From Gilichinskyi gelida (GTDB lineage Bacteria; Acidobacteriota; Thermoanaerobaculia; Gp7-AA8), in the NCBI GenBank assembly GCA_038040385.1, contig JBBPII010000008.1, positions 62,001 through 126,000 on the forward strand: a stretch of 64,000 nt of DNA, written 5' to 3'. Every line of letters starts with the position of its first letter. Within the stretch, counting starts at the first letter, position 1. A program made the position numbers and the translations under genes. The notes beneath the pieces were generated by a model. That model did not search any database and was not told the origin of the DNA. It saw nothing but the letters and a program-made list of their open reading frames with translations. Of the stretch, positions 53,719 to 61,355 are shown in pieces.

Positions 53719-54291
53719 TCACTCCTCCACCACGCTTTCGCGCTTCTCCTTCCGGCGGTGGTATAGCCAGACGCCGATGCCGGCGGCGACTAGGACGATC
53801 AGGCCGTAGCGCTCGATGTGCGCGGCGCGTCCGAGGATGCGCTCCACGGCGGTGCCGAAGACGAAGCCCAGGCCGGCGATGACCACCGCCCAGACGGCGC
53901 AGGTAATCGCCTCGTAGATGAGAAACTTGATGGTGGAGATCTTCGAGATTCCGATGATCACCGCGCAGGTGATGCGCAGCCCGTACAGCCACTGGGTGAT
54001 GAATATGGCGGGGGCGCCGTAGCGCTCGAACATCCTGATCCCCTTGCCGAAGTGCTTCTTCATCTTCGGAAAGCGGTCCAGCAGCTTGACCCCCTGCGAG
54101 CGGCCGAGCCAGAACCAGAAGCAGTGGCCGACGTACGCGCCGCTGAACGCCCAGAGAATCACCAGTGGGAGACTCAGGTGTCCGCGCTCGGCGAAGAAGC
54201 CGGCCAGCACCAGAATCGTCTCTCCTTCGAGGAACGTTCCGACGAAGACCGCCAGATAGCCGAACTTCTGCAGGAGCAGCTCAGGCGACAT
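53719..54291 (-). CDS. DedA-family membrane protein
   Basis: A 190-aa inner-membrane protein of the DedA/SNARE-associated family. FVGTFLEGETILVLAGFFAE, SGAYVGHCFWFWLGRSQGVK, FERYGAPAIFITQWLYGLRI and a C-terminal helix (IVLVAAGIGVWLYHRRK) are present. The family acts in undecaprenyl-phosphate or phospholipid recycling. The usual acidic residue after 'E.(N/P)..P.LP' is retained as FLEGETI. It is convergent with ppdK, with the two stop codons adjacent. Confidence 0.9.
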   Translation of the reverse strand: MSPELLLQKFGYLAVFVGTFLEGETILVLAGFFAERGHLSLPLVILWAFSGAYVGHCFWFWLGRSQGVKLLDRFPKMKKHFGKGIRMFERYGAPAIFITQWLYGLRITCAVIIGISKISTIKFLIYEAITCAVWAVVIAGLGFVFGTAVERILGRAAHIERYGLIVLVAAGIGVWLYHRRKEKRESVVEE

Positions 54292-54362
54292 TCAACCCCG
54301 CGAAATGCAAGATTCGGGAACGGCCCTGAAATATGGGGCGGAAGCGTAACATTGAACGAAGC

Positions 54363-54890
54363 ATGAAACGCACGGCCATCGCCGTACTTCTGGCATTTGG
54401 AGCGCTCTCTCTCGCCGCCGACGAGAAGACCACCACGCAGGCGCCCGCGCCCGCGACGACCGCCGATTCGCCGCTGGTCGCGGCGGCGAAGGCAGCCGGC
54501 CGCACGACGACGTCGAAGAAAAAGAAGAAGATGGTGATCACCAACGAGACGCTGGCCAAGTCCGGCGGCCACATCTCCACCACCACCAAGGCCGCGCAGC
54601 AGCCCCTCCCACCGCTCCCCCGGGTCGACGGCACCCTCGACAAGCTCGCCGCCGATCAGAAGAAGCAGTACGACGCCGAGAAGGCCGCCGAGGCGAAGGC
54701 GCAAAAGGAAGCCGCGGAAAAGAAGAAGCGCGACGCGCAGCGCGCCAACGCCATCTACGAGGGCGACGACCCCGACGGGATTTACGAGGATCCGGCCACA
54801 AGCGAGGGGCGCGCGAACAAGCAATCACCGCCTCCGCCGAATCAGCCGCCGACGATGCAGGTGCAGAAGCCGCCTACCTCTTCTCTCTGA
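54363..54890 (+). CDS. Secreted Lys/Ala-rich protein
   Basis: A 175-aa protein with signal peptide MKRTAIAVLLAFGALSLAA. The mature part is highly charged with low complexity: TTSKKKKKMVITNETLAKSG, KLAADQKKQYDAEKAAEAKA and KEAAEKKKRDAQRANAIYEG suggest a coiled coil. No family recognised. Its end overlaps the convergent GspE-N gene by 17 nt. Confidence 0.6.
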   Translation: MKRTAIAVLLAFGALSLAADEKTTTQAPAPATTADSPLVAAAKAAGRTTTSKKKKKMVITNETLAKSGGHISTTTKAAQQPLPPLPRVDGTLDKLAADQKKQYDAEKAAEAKAQKEAAEKKKRDAQRANAIYEGDDPDGIYEDPATSEGRANKQSPPPPNQPPTMQVQKPPTSSL

Positions 54891-55509
54891 TCTCCAGAGT
54901 CCGCAGCAGCTTCTCCAGCAGCGTCCAGATCTGGTCGAGGCTTTTCTCCATCCGTCCGAGCCGGCCGTCGAGATCTGCGTCGTCGAGCTCCTCGATCAAA
55001 TCGCGAAAAATCGGATCGGTGACCGAGTCGCCGGCCGCGCGCGGTTTCGCCGTGAGCGTGTTCTCTCCGCGCTCCTCATCGGGATAGAAGCGCTCGATCA
55101 TCGTCTGGATCGAGCTCTCCGGCGCGATCAGCGGCGTGACCGGCATCCCGACGATTTTCTCCACTCTGGCGATGGTCTCCGCGTCGGTCGGGTCGACCAT
55201 CGCCACCTCGAGCCGCTCCCCCTCTACGCGCACCGGAATGGACTGGCACTCCAGCGCCGAGTTGCGCGTCATCCGCCGCAGGATTTTCTTCGGGATGTCG
55301 ATGTGCAAAAGGCTGATGCACGGCACATCGATTTGCTTCGACAGGAACGCAGCAAGAACGTTCTCATCGATGAACTTCAGGTCGACGAGCGTCGACCCGA
55401 AGCGCTTGCCGGTCCGCCGCTGCTCGGCGAGGGCGATCTGCATCTGCACCTCGTCGATCAGATTGGCAGCGACGAGTATCTGGCCGAGCGTCTGCTTGCC
55501 GTGCTGCAT
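54874..55509 (-). CDS. Stand-alone GspE N-terminal (MshEN) domain protein
   Basis: A 211-aa protein. Residues 1-150 match the T2SSE_N/MshEN domain found at the start of type II secretion and pilus ATPases: GKQTLGQILVAANLIDEVQM, QRRTGKRFGSTLVDLKFIDE and RLEVAMVDPTDAETIARVEK. No ATPase domain follows. The last 60 residues are acidic then helical (LIEELDDADLDGRLGRMEKS) and could form a coiled coil. MshEN domains can bind c-di-GMP, but the full RLGxx motifs are not clear here. It may be a regulator of a pilus or secretion ATPase. Confidence 0.83.
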   Translation of the reverse strand: MQHGKQTLGQILVAANLIDEVQMQIALAEQRRTGKRFGSTLVDLKFIDENVLAAFLSKQIDVPCISLLHIDIPKKILRRMTRNSALECQSIPVRVEGERLEVAMVDPTDAETIARVEKIVGMPVTPLIAPESSIQTMIERFYPDEERGENTLTAKPRAAGDSVTDPIFRDLIEELDDADLDGRLGRMEKSLDQIWTLLEKLLRTLEIREKR

Positions 55510-55521
55510 CCCGATAAGTTT

Positions 55522-55544
55522 ATCCTTGCGCGAAGCGCAAGGAT
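55522..55544. repeat. Hairpin ATCCTTGCGCGAAGCGCAAGGAT
   Basis: A perfect inverted repeat in the gap between gpsA (ending at 55546) and the GspE-N gene, 1 bp downstream of the gpsA stop. It is reminiscent of the AAGGATC repeat arms and could help end gpsA transcripts, but no U-tract follows. Confidence 0.7.
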
Positions 55545-55545
55545 C

Positions 55546-56541
55546 TCAGGACTCGGCCTTGAGCGATCGCGTCATTAGCCTCTGTAGTGCGGCGCGCGGC
55601 GACTCGCCCTCGTACAGGACGCGATACATCTCCGAGGCGATCGGCATGTCGATGTCGTGGCGCAGCGCGATCTCCTGCACTGCCTTCGCCGTCTTGACGC
55701 CCTCAGCCACGGTGCGCGTCTCCGCCAGGATGGCCTCGAGCTTCTTGCCCTTCCCGAGCGCCACGCCGAGGCTGCGGTTGCGCGACAGCGAACCGGTGCA
55801 GGTCAGCACCAGATCGCCCATCCCAGCGAGGCCGGCGAACGTCTCCAGCCGCCCACCCAACGCGATGCCGAGTTTGGTCATTTCGTGCAGCCCGCGCGTG
55901 ATCAGCGCCGCGGTGGTGTTGTATCCGAGGCCCAGCCCCTCGAGGACACCGGCGGAAATGGCGATGACGTTCTTCAGCGACCCTGACAGTTCGACGCCCA
56001 CCACGTCGGTCGTGTGGTAGAGCCGGAAGCTGGTGCACGACAGCGCCTTCTGCGCCGTCTGGGCGAAGGCGGTGTCGCGCGAGGCCACCACCGCCGCAGT
56101 CGGATCGCCGCGCGCGACTTCCAACGCGAAGGTCGGGCCCGACAGCACGGCGAACGCGCCGAGCGCATCGCCGAGCACCGCCTCGGTGATCTCCGACATG
56201 CGCTGCTGCGTTTCGATCTCGATGCCCTTGGTCCCGGAGATCACGTTCGCCCGTCCGCGCAGGTGCGGCTTCAACTGCGACAGGACGGTGCGGTAGTGGT
56301 GGCTCGGGACGACCATGAAGATGGTGTCGCTGAACGCCGCGGCCTCGGCCAGCGAGCTGGTGGCGTGCACGTTGTCGCCGACCGTGATGTCGGGGAGGTA
56401 GAACGGATTGGAGCGCGTCGTTTCGATCGCCTCGGCGACGCGCGGGTCGTGCGCCCAGAGGACGATCTCGTTGTCGCAGCGCGACGCGATCGCCGCCATC
56501 GCCGTGCCGAACGAGCCCGCGCCGATGACCGCGATCTTCAC
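55546..56541 (-). CDS. gpsA: Glycerol-3-phosphate dehydrogenase [NAD(P)+]
   Basis: A 331-aa enzyme making sn-glycerol 3-phosphate from dihydroxyacetone phosphate for phospholipids. It starts at GTG: KIAVIGAGSFGTAMAAIA is the dinucleotide-binding motif, LSGPTFALEVARGDPTAAVV and ELSGSLKNVIAISAGVLEGL carry the catalytic Lys, and GLAGMGDLVLTCTGSLSRNR is the conserved substrate loop. It overlaps plsY by 4 nt (GTGA), the next step in the same pathway. Confidence 0.96.
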   Translation of the reverse strand: MKIAVIGAGSFGTAMAAIASRCDNEIVLWAHDPRVAEAIETTRSNPFYLPDITVGDNVHATSSLAEAAAFSDTIFMVVPSHHYRTVLSQLKPHLRGRANVISGTKGIEIETQQRMSEITEAVLGDALGAFAVLSGPTFALEVARGDPTAAVVASRDTAFAQTAQKALSCTSFRLYHTTDVVGVELSGSLKNVIAISAGVLEGLGLGYNTTAALITRGLHEMTKLGIALGGRLETFAGLAGMGDLVLTCTGSLSRNRSLGVALGKGKKLEAILAETRTVAEGVKTAKAVQEIALRHDIDMPIASEMYRVLYEGESPRAALQRLMTRSLKAES

Positions 56542-57182
56542 TCCCGCCCGCCCATCTTCCGCTCCGTCCCCTGCGTCAGCCGGGCGATGTTCGAGTGGTG
56601 CTTCACGATGATGGCGATGGAGATGACGATGCTGAGGACGACGGTCCAGAACGGCGCATGCGTGAGGAAGCGGAGGAAGATCGGAATCGACGCGGCGCTG
56701 AGAATGGAAGCGAGCGACACGACGCGCGTGGCGAGGATGACGATGATGAAGACGATGACCCCCGCGGCGAGCGCCTTCGGATCGATGGCCAGAAAGGCCC
56801 CAGTCGCCGTGGCCACGCCCTTGCCGCCATGGAACTTCAGCCACACCGGGAACATGTGCGCCAGCACGGCGACCACCGCCGCGAGGGCGACCCAGAACGC
56901 CTGCGACCGCAGCGGTGAGGCGTCCGCCATCGCGGCGAGGGGCCACTCCGGCCGCGCCGTGATCCACTCCGCCGCCGCCACAGCCGCCCACCCCTTCGCC
57001 ACATCGAGCAGCAGCGCGATGATCCCCGGCAGCTTCCCGAACGACCGCGCCACGTTCGTCGCCCCCACGTTGCGGCTCCCGTGCTGGCGAATGTCCGCCC
57101 CCGCGAACAGCTTCACCACCAGAAAGCTGAACGGAATCGATCCGAGGAGGTAGGCGAGAACGATCAGGGCGGCGGGGAGCAT
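56538..57182 (-). CDS. plsY: Acyl-phosphate:glycerol-3-phosphate acyltransferase
   Basis: A 214-aa integral membrane enzyme that adds the first acyl chain to glycerol 3-phosphate. GSIPFSFLVVKLFAGADIRQ, HGSRNVGATNVARSFGKLPG (motif 1) and FHGGKGVATATGAFLAIDPK (motif 2) are diagnostic. About six hydrophobic helices are visible. It is upstream of gpsA on the same strand, so the pair supplies phospholipid precursors together. Confidence 0.95.
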   Translation of the reverse strand: MLPAALIVLAYLLGSIPFSFLVVKLFAGADIRQHGSRNVGATNVARSFGKLPGIIALLLDVAKGWAAVAAAEWITARPEWPLAAMADASPLRSQAFWVALAAVVAVLAHMFPVWLKFHGGKGVATATGAFLAIDPKALAAGVIVFIIVILATRVVSLASILSAASIPIFLRFLTHAPFWTVVLSIVISIAIIVKHHSNIARLTQGTERKMGGRE

Positions 57183-57209
57183 GCGCGCCGCATTGTAGCG
57201 GCGCGTGCG

Positions 57210-57800
57210 CTACTCCTGATTACGCAGGGCCGAAATCAACATGCCCGCTCCGATTGCCACGACCGCGATTCCTGCCGCGACCTTGCCCGGGTTCTCTTTT
57301 GCGTAGCCCGCGGCCTTCGATGTCGAGCTCCGGAGATACTCCCGCGCGATCGCCAAGTGCTCCTCGACGTCCACGTCGGTGATACTGCTCTTGAGTGACG
57401 TGACCATCTCCTCGTTGATGCCGAGTCGCCCGAGAAGCTGAAAGGCACCGCTGTCCCCTATGCGCGCGCCGCAATCGGGACACCTCGCGTCGTGCGGAGA
57501 AGCGATGGTCGCGAACTCGACGGCTCGCATGGGCGGCGCGGTCTTCAACGCCTTCATCAGCGGAGTGCAGAATTCGCAGTTCCACACATGGTCCAAGCGC
57601 GCTTCGGACAGATCGTCGATGGCGTCGATCTCCTCGAGGTTGACGCAATTGGCGGAAAACCTGCGCGTTGCCCGCTGAATGGCGGCCATCGCCTCGGGCG
57701 AATCAAATGCCAATTCCCTAGCGATGCCTTCCACCGCAATCTGGACTTCTTGGGCCGGACCGGATGGTTCTGGCGATATGGCGCCTCGGGTCGTTTCCAT
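57210..57800 (-). CDS. Zinc (ZAS-type) anti-sigma factor with C-terminal anchor
   Basis: A 196-aa protein directly downstream of a sigma-70 factor gene. It has the zinc anti-sigma motif H-x3-C-x2-C as HVWNCEFC (His71, Cys75, Cys78), then a second CxxC in RCPDCGARIG (107-110). A single membrane helix near the C-terminus (GKVAAGIAVVAIGAGMLISA, about 172-191) leaves the zinc domain in the cytosol. The start is METTRG (57800), because AAAGGAGA lies just before it and is itself inside the longer frame from 57818. Predicted role: holds the sigma factor until released. Lower GC than flanks. Confidence 0.75.
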   Translation of the reverse strand: METTRGAISPEPSGPAQEVQIAVEGIARELAFDSPEAMAAIQRATRRFSANCVNLEEIDAIDDLSEARLDHVWNCEFCTPLMKALKTAPPMRAVEFATIASPHDARCPDCGARIGDSGAFQLLGRLGINEEMVTSLKSSITDVDVEEHLAIAREYLRSSTSKAAGYAKENPGKVAAGIAVVAIGAGMLISALRNQE

Positions 57801-57821
57801 GGGTTCTCCTTTGGACATCCA

Positions 57822-58391
57822 CTAATACTTCGGGGAGCGGACTTTCTTTACATCCCCGTCGACCGCGGCCTTCAGTTTCTGCCTGATCCGGTGCAGACGT
57901 GTGCCAGCGGCCGCATAGCTCGTGCCATATTGGCGTGCAAGCTCGCCCAGCGAATACCCGCTGTCGTAGTACCGGTGAAAGAACTCGTGGTCTCGCTCGG
58001 ACAACTGCCGAAGGATGTCCTCGACGATCACGCGCTCGTCGGCCTCAACCTTCGATGCGACGTCGATGGAAAGCGCCACCTCCCGATCGCGCTTCCCGAT
58101 TGCAGCGATGGCGAGATTGCGTGCCACCCGGCGGAGATAGGCACGGATCACTCCGTCGTCTGGAAGCGTGCTCGTGTCGTTGCGCCACGGGCTGTAGAGC
58201 AGGAAGCGAAAGAACACTTCGCTGACGATGTCCCCGAGATCGTCGCGTACACCGAGGAAGTACAACGCGGTGACAACGTGGCGCCGGTAAAAATGGTAGA
58301 AGTCCTCCCAGGCCTGCTGGTTGTGCCGGTCCTCGCGGAGCATGGCGAGAAAGCGCGGCTGCTCGCGGTCCTTCGCGGTCCCTTGAGTCAC
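57822..58391 (-). CDS. Sigma-70 family (ECF-like) RNA polymerase sigma factor
   Basis: A 189-aa protein. Region 2 is LGDIVSEVFFRFLLYSPWRN followed by GVIRAYLRRVARNLAIAAIG; region 4 is SERDHEFFHRYYDSGYSLGE then LARQYGTSYAAAGTRLHRIR, a helix-turn-helix. The start is a GTG that overlaps the stop of the hydrolase gene (GTGA), so the hydrolase, sigma and anti-sigma genes form one operon. The sigma factor should direct a small regulon, probably including this operon; its promoter is not identified. Confidence 0.88.
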   Translation of the reverse strand: MTQGTAKDREQPRFLAMLREDRHNQQAWEDFYHFYRRHVVTALYFLGVRDDLGDIVSEVFFRFLLYSPWRNDTSTLPDDGVIRAYLRRVARNLAIAAIGKRDREVALSIDVASKVEADERVIVEDILRQLSERDHEFFHRYYDSGYSLGELARQYGTSYAAAGTRLHRIRQKLKAAVDGDVKKVRSPKY

Positions 58392-59251
58392 AGCCACTTC
58401 GCCTTCTCGAGGTAGTACGCGGACACGATGCTCATGGCAAGATCCCGGGCCGGTTGTATGCCCGCCGCGCCTTCGTCGGCCATTACCTTCAGAAGATGAG
58501 CGAGGAATGCGGGAGAGCGCTCGCCGGGGAGCAGGAGATCGAGCACCTCGATCAGAAGCGGCTCGCATAGGTGGCGAAGCGCACGGCGCGCGGCCGTGTC
58601 GCCTTGCCGCGCCGCATCGCACAACGCCGCGAACTCCACGTTGCCGAAGATGAACGGACGCCAAAAACGGTCGCAGTGGGAACGAAGCACGAAGTGATCG
58701 GAATGTTTGAACAGCGGATTGTCTCGTTCCTGAAGTCGAGGGTGCTTCTGATGAAAGCCATCAAGGCCCGACGGACCGCTATGAGGGATCTGCGATCGAA
58801 GCAAACCTGTGCGAAAGAGTTTCACCACCCAATCATCGCCCGCTCGCTCATTGAGCACTTCGCGAACGCGACCGGCCTCGAGCATCGCAGACCAATCGTA
58901 GTCCTGATCCACGATCGAGCCACAGAGAATCAGGCGATCGTAGCGGATGGCGGTGAAGCGAAGGAGGGCAACGGAGGCTACATAGCTGCCGAAGCTATGC
59001 CCGATGACGGACGGTACGACTTTCGTCTTCTGCCACCAGGAGTCGTACCACGTGGAAAACTCCTCGATGACTTCGTTTCGCGGCTTCTCGAAGCCGGCCT
59101 CCCAGAATTCAAAGTAACGGTACGAGTGTGGTTCGTGAGTGAAGTTCGCGATGTGCTCGAACGACGGGTCGATATGATCCTGCCAGAGCGGACCGCGATT
59201 CTTGTCGGTGCGGACGCCGTGAATCGAAAACAAGACCTTCTCTACAGGCAT
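58388..59251 (-). CDS. Alpha/beta hydrolase of the sigma/anti-sigma operon
   Basis: A 287-aa cytosolic protein without signal peptide. The oxyanion motif is VLFSIHGVRTDKNRG, the nucleophile Ser86 lies in VIGHSFGSYV, and RYDRLILCGSIVDQDYDWSA continues the core. The typical C-terminal catalytic His cannot be assigned surely (SHCDRFWRPF or FKHSDHFV are candidates). It is the first gene of the operon with a sigma factor and zinc anti-sigma, so it may be the output (for example a lipase or esterase effector) or a sensor. GC is visibly lower than in the surrounding chromosome. Confidence 0.8.
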   Translation of the reverse strand: MPVEKVLFSIHGVRTDKNRGPLWQDHIDPSFEHIANFTHEPHSYRYFEFWEAGFEKPRNEVIEEFSTWYDSWWQKTKVVPSVIGHSFGSYVASVALLRFTAIRYDRLILCGSIVDQDYDWSAMLEAGRVREVLNERAGDDWVVKLFRTGLLRSQIPHSGPSGLDGFHQKHPRLQERDNPLFKHSDHFVLRSHCDRFWRPFIFGNVEFAALCDAARQGDTAARRALRHLCEPLLIEVLDLLLPGERSPAFLAHLLKVMADEGAAGIQPARDLAMSIVSAYYLEKAKWL

Positions 59252-59332
59252 CGAACCCCTCCTGCCAAAGAGTGTCGTTGGAGAGGAAAGTCCTACCTGT
59301 CGAGAGCTGCGGCGCTCGGTACGCGCCGTATG

Positions 59333-59854
59333 CTACTGGGAGGCGATCCGTGACACCGCGGCGCGCAGGGTGGGCGGATCGACGGCGGGGTACCGGTACA
59401 ACGACGACTCGACTTCGGCGAAAAGGTCGCTGAGTCGCTTCGGCTCGACCAGTCCATCGCGGATCATCGAGTCGACGTCGTCCAGATCCTTTCGATGCCC
59501 TCTCTCGAGCTTCGCCAGAGCTTGGGTATAGAAATCAAAGTGATGAAAGGAGATCACGCTTTCGCGAGCAATGAACGGGCTGCGGTCTTCCCAACCCGGA
59601 AGCGGTGGAACGAAATCGGCTGGAGAGGCCAGCTCAATGTTGATGTGCAGCTTCTCTTTGAGCTCGGGGACGGCGCGAAGGATTCGATCGTTTTCAGGGA
59701 CGATCTTGATGTCGACGTCTACGGTGCCTTCACGCCAGCCGCGCAAGACCGCGCTCGCTCCACCAGCGAGGTAAACACGGCCCGGCTCCCGCGCCTCGGC
59801 GGCGATCGCGCGCATGAACGCGCGAATCCGCGGTTCGGTTACGGGTTCACGCAT
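59333..59854 (-). CDS. DUF6036/nucleotidyltransferase-like protein
   Basis: A 173-aa protein with a minimal nucleotidyltransferase fold: YLAGGASAVLRGWREGTVDV then DIKIVPENDRIL shows the GG/S and D-x-D acidic pair typical of AbiEii- or MNT-type transferases. It ends in a helical tail (DLDDVDSMIRDGLVEPKRLS). The preceding 92-aa gene overlaps it by 16 nt. Such pairs can be toxin-antitoxin systems in which one partner modifies the other or a tRNA. The identity is inferred from the motif only. Confidence 0.75.
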   Translation of the reverse strand: MREPVTEPRIRAFMRAIAAEAREPGRVYLAGGASAVLRGWREGTVDVDIKIVPENDRILRAVPELKEKLHINIELASPADFVPPLPGWEDRSPFIARESVISFHHFDFYTQALAKLERGHRKDLDDVDSMIRDGLVEPKRLSDLFAEVESSLYRYPAVDPPTLRAAVSRIASQ

Positions 59855-60117
59855 TCCGCGGCGCGCTCGAAGCTCACCAACTTCCGGATCAGCGCGTTGT
59901 AGCGGCTGTGCGCTGAATCGGAGTTTTCCGCGGCGAGCTTTTCGTACAACCGATCTTCCGGGTAGTACGGCGTATCGGGGACGTCGAACCCGATGCGGCG
60001 GAGGCGCGGAGCGCCGACGAGCACCAAAAGCGCCTCGATCGACTCCACGCCGTCGCGGATGTCGCGCAGACCGGCGCGGATCAAGTCGGCGCCGGGAAGG
60101 GCGTCGGAAACCTCCAT
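59839..60117 (-). CDS. Small partner of the nucleotidyltransferase
   Basis: A 92-aa helical protein (MEVSDALPGADLIRAGLRDI then RDGVESIEALLVLVGAPRLR) overlapping the next gene by 16 nt. It could be the antitoxin of a nucleotidyltransferase pair. No family name is assigned. The ATG 60117 is used, as the earlier codons are not conserved-looking. Confidence 0.65.
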   Translation of the reverse strand: MEVSDALPGADLIRAGLRDIRDGVESIEALLVLVGAPRLRRIGFDVPDTPYYPEDRLYEKLAAENSDSAHSRYNALIRKLVSFERAAECVNP

Positions 60118-60136
60118 GCGGTGAGTGTAAGCCACG

Positions 60137-60213
60137 CGGAACGCCGCCGTCCTCGGCGGCTGGCTCGGCGGCGTCCTCGCCGCCGACGGCGGGCGGCGGG
60201 ACGCCGGCGCTCC
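60137..60213. repeat. GC-rich palindromic repeat (CGGCGGCTGGCTCGGC)
   Basis: Arms built of GCCGCCGTCC/GGCGGCTGGC and CGGCGGGACGCCGGCGCTCC, similar to the insertion inside the slt gene at 13222. It lies just beyond the stop of the transsulfuration gene at 60214. Confidence 0.75.
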
Positions 60214-61353
60214 TTAGACCCCCTCGAACGCGTTCCCCACGTCGGCGATGAGGTCTTCGATGTCCTCGATGCCGACGGAGATCCGCACCAGGCCGGGCGT
60301 GATGCCGAGGCGCTGGCGGTCGGCGACAGGAACCGAGGCATGGGTCATGGTCTCCGGATGTGAGATGAGCGTCTCCACACCGCCGAGCGACTCGCCGAGC
60401 GAGCAGAGTCGGACGCGGTCGAGGAACTTCTTGGCGTTCTCGTACGAGCCGAGCTCGAAGGAGATCATCGCCCCGAAGCCGTCCATCTGCCGCCTGGCCA
60501 GCGCGTGCTGCGGATGGTCGGGGAGGCCGGGGTAGTAGACCTTCTTCGCCTTCGGGTGATGCGCGAGGTAGTTCGCCATCGCCACGCCGTTCTCCTCGTG
60601 GCGCTTCATGCGCACGGCGAGCGTCTTCACGCCGCGCAGCACGAGCCAGGAATCGAACGGCGAGAGGATTGCGCCGACCGCGTTCTGCAGGAAGCCGATC
60701 TTCTCCGCCAGCTCGTCGGAGTTGCAGATCACCGCGCCTCCGACCGAGTCGGAGTGGCCGTTGAGGAACTTGGTGGTGGAGTGAACGACAACGTCCGCGC
60801 CGAGCTCGAGGGGGCGCTGCAGGTACGGCGAGCAGAACGTGTTGTCGACCACGACCAGCGCGCCCGCCGCATGCGCCACTTCCACGCACGCCGCAATGTC
60901 GGTCAGCGTCATCATCGGATTGGTCGGCGTCTCCAGGAAGACAATCTTCGTCGCCGGGCGGATCGCGGCGCGCACGGCGTCGACCTTCGAGGTGTCGACG
61001 TACGAGAACTCCAGTCCGAACTTCTCCAGAACTTTGCTGAACAGGCGGTACGAACCGCCGTACATGTTCTCGCCGGCCACCACGTGATCGCCCTTGGCCA
61101 GCGTGCGGAAGACGACGTCGATCGCCGACATCCCGGAGGCGAAGCAGTGCCCGTGCTTGCCGCGCTCGAGCGCGGCGAGGTTTGCCTCCAGCACCGAGCG
61201 CGTCGGATTCTTCGTTCGCGCGTACTCGTAGCCTTTGTGCTCGCCGAGCCGCGGCTGCACGTAGGTCGATGTCTGGAAGATCGGGAAGGTCACCGCGCCG
61301 GTGACCGGCTCCGGCTCCTGGCCGGCGTGAATGCACTCTGTCGAGAAACCCAT
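60214..61353 (-). CDS. Cystathionine gamma-synthase/gamma-lyase family PLP enzyme
   Basis: A 379-aa Cys/Met metabolism enzyme. GFSTECIHAGQEPEPVTGAV and PIFQTSTYVQPRLGEHKGYE then YARTKNPTRS open it; VVDNTFCSPYLQRPLELGAD and STTKFLNGHSD hold the PLP Asp and Lys; LGGVETLISHPETMTHASVP closes it. It acts on cystathionine or O-acyl-homoserine; gamma-lyase fits best with the beta-synthase-like gene just upstream, giving reverse transsulfuration (homocysteine to cysteine). It begins 2 bp after that gene's stop. Confidence 0.92.
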   Translation of the reverse strand: MGFSTECIHAGQEPEPVTGAVTFPIFQTSTYVQPRLGEHKGYEYARTKNPTRSVLEANLAALERGKHGHCFASGMSAIDVVFRTLAKGDHVVAGENMYGGSYRLFSKVLEKFGLEFSYVDTSKVDAVRAAIRPATKIVFLETPTNPMMTLTDIAACVEVAHAAGALVVVDNTFCSPYLQRPLELGADVVVHSTTKFLNGHSDSVGGAVICNSDELAEKIGFLQNAVGAILSPFDSWLVLRGVKTLAVRMKRHEENGVAMANYLAHHPKAKKVYYPGLPDHPQHALARRQMDGFGAMISFELGSYENAKKFLDRVRLCSLGESLGGVETLISHPETMTHASVPVADRQRLGITPGLVRISVGIEDIEDLIADVGNAFEGV

Positions 61354-61355
61354 TT

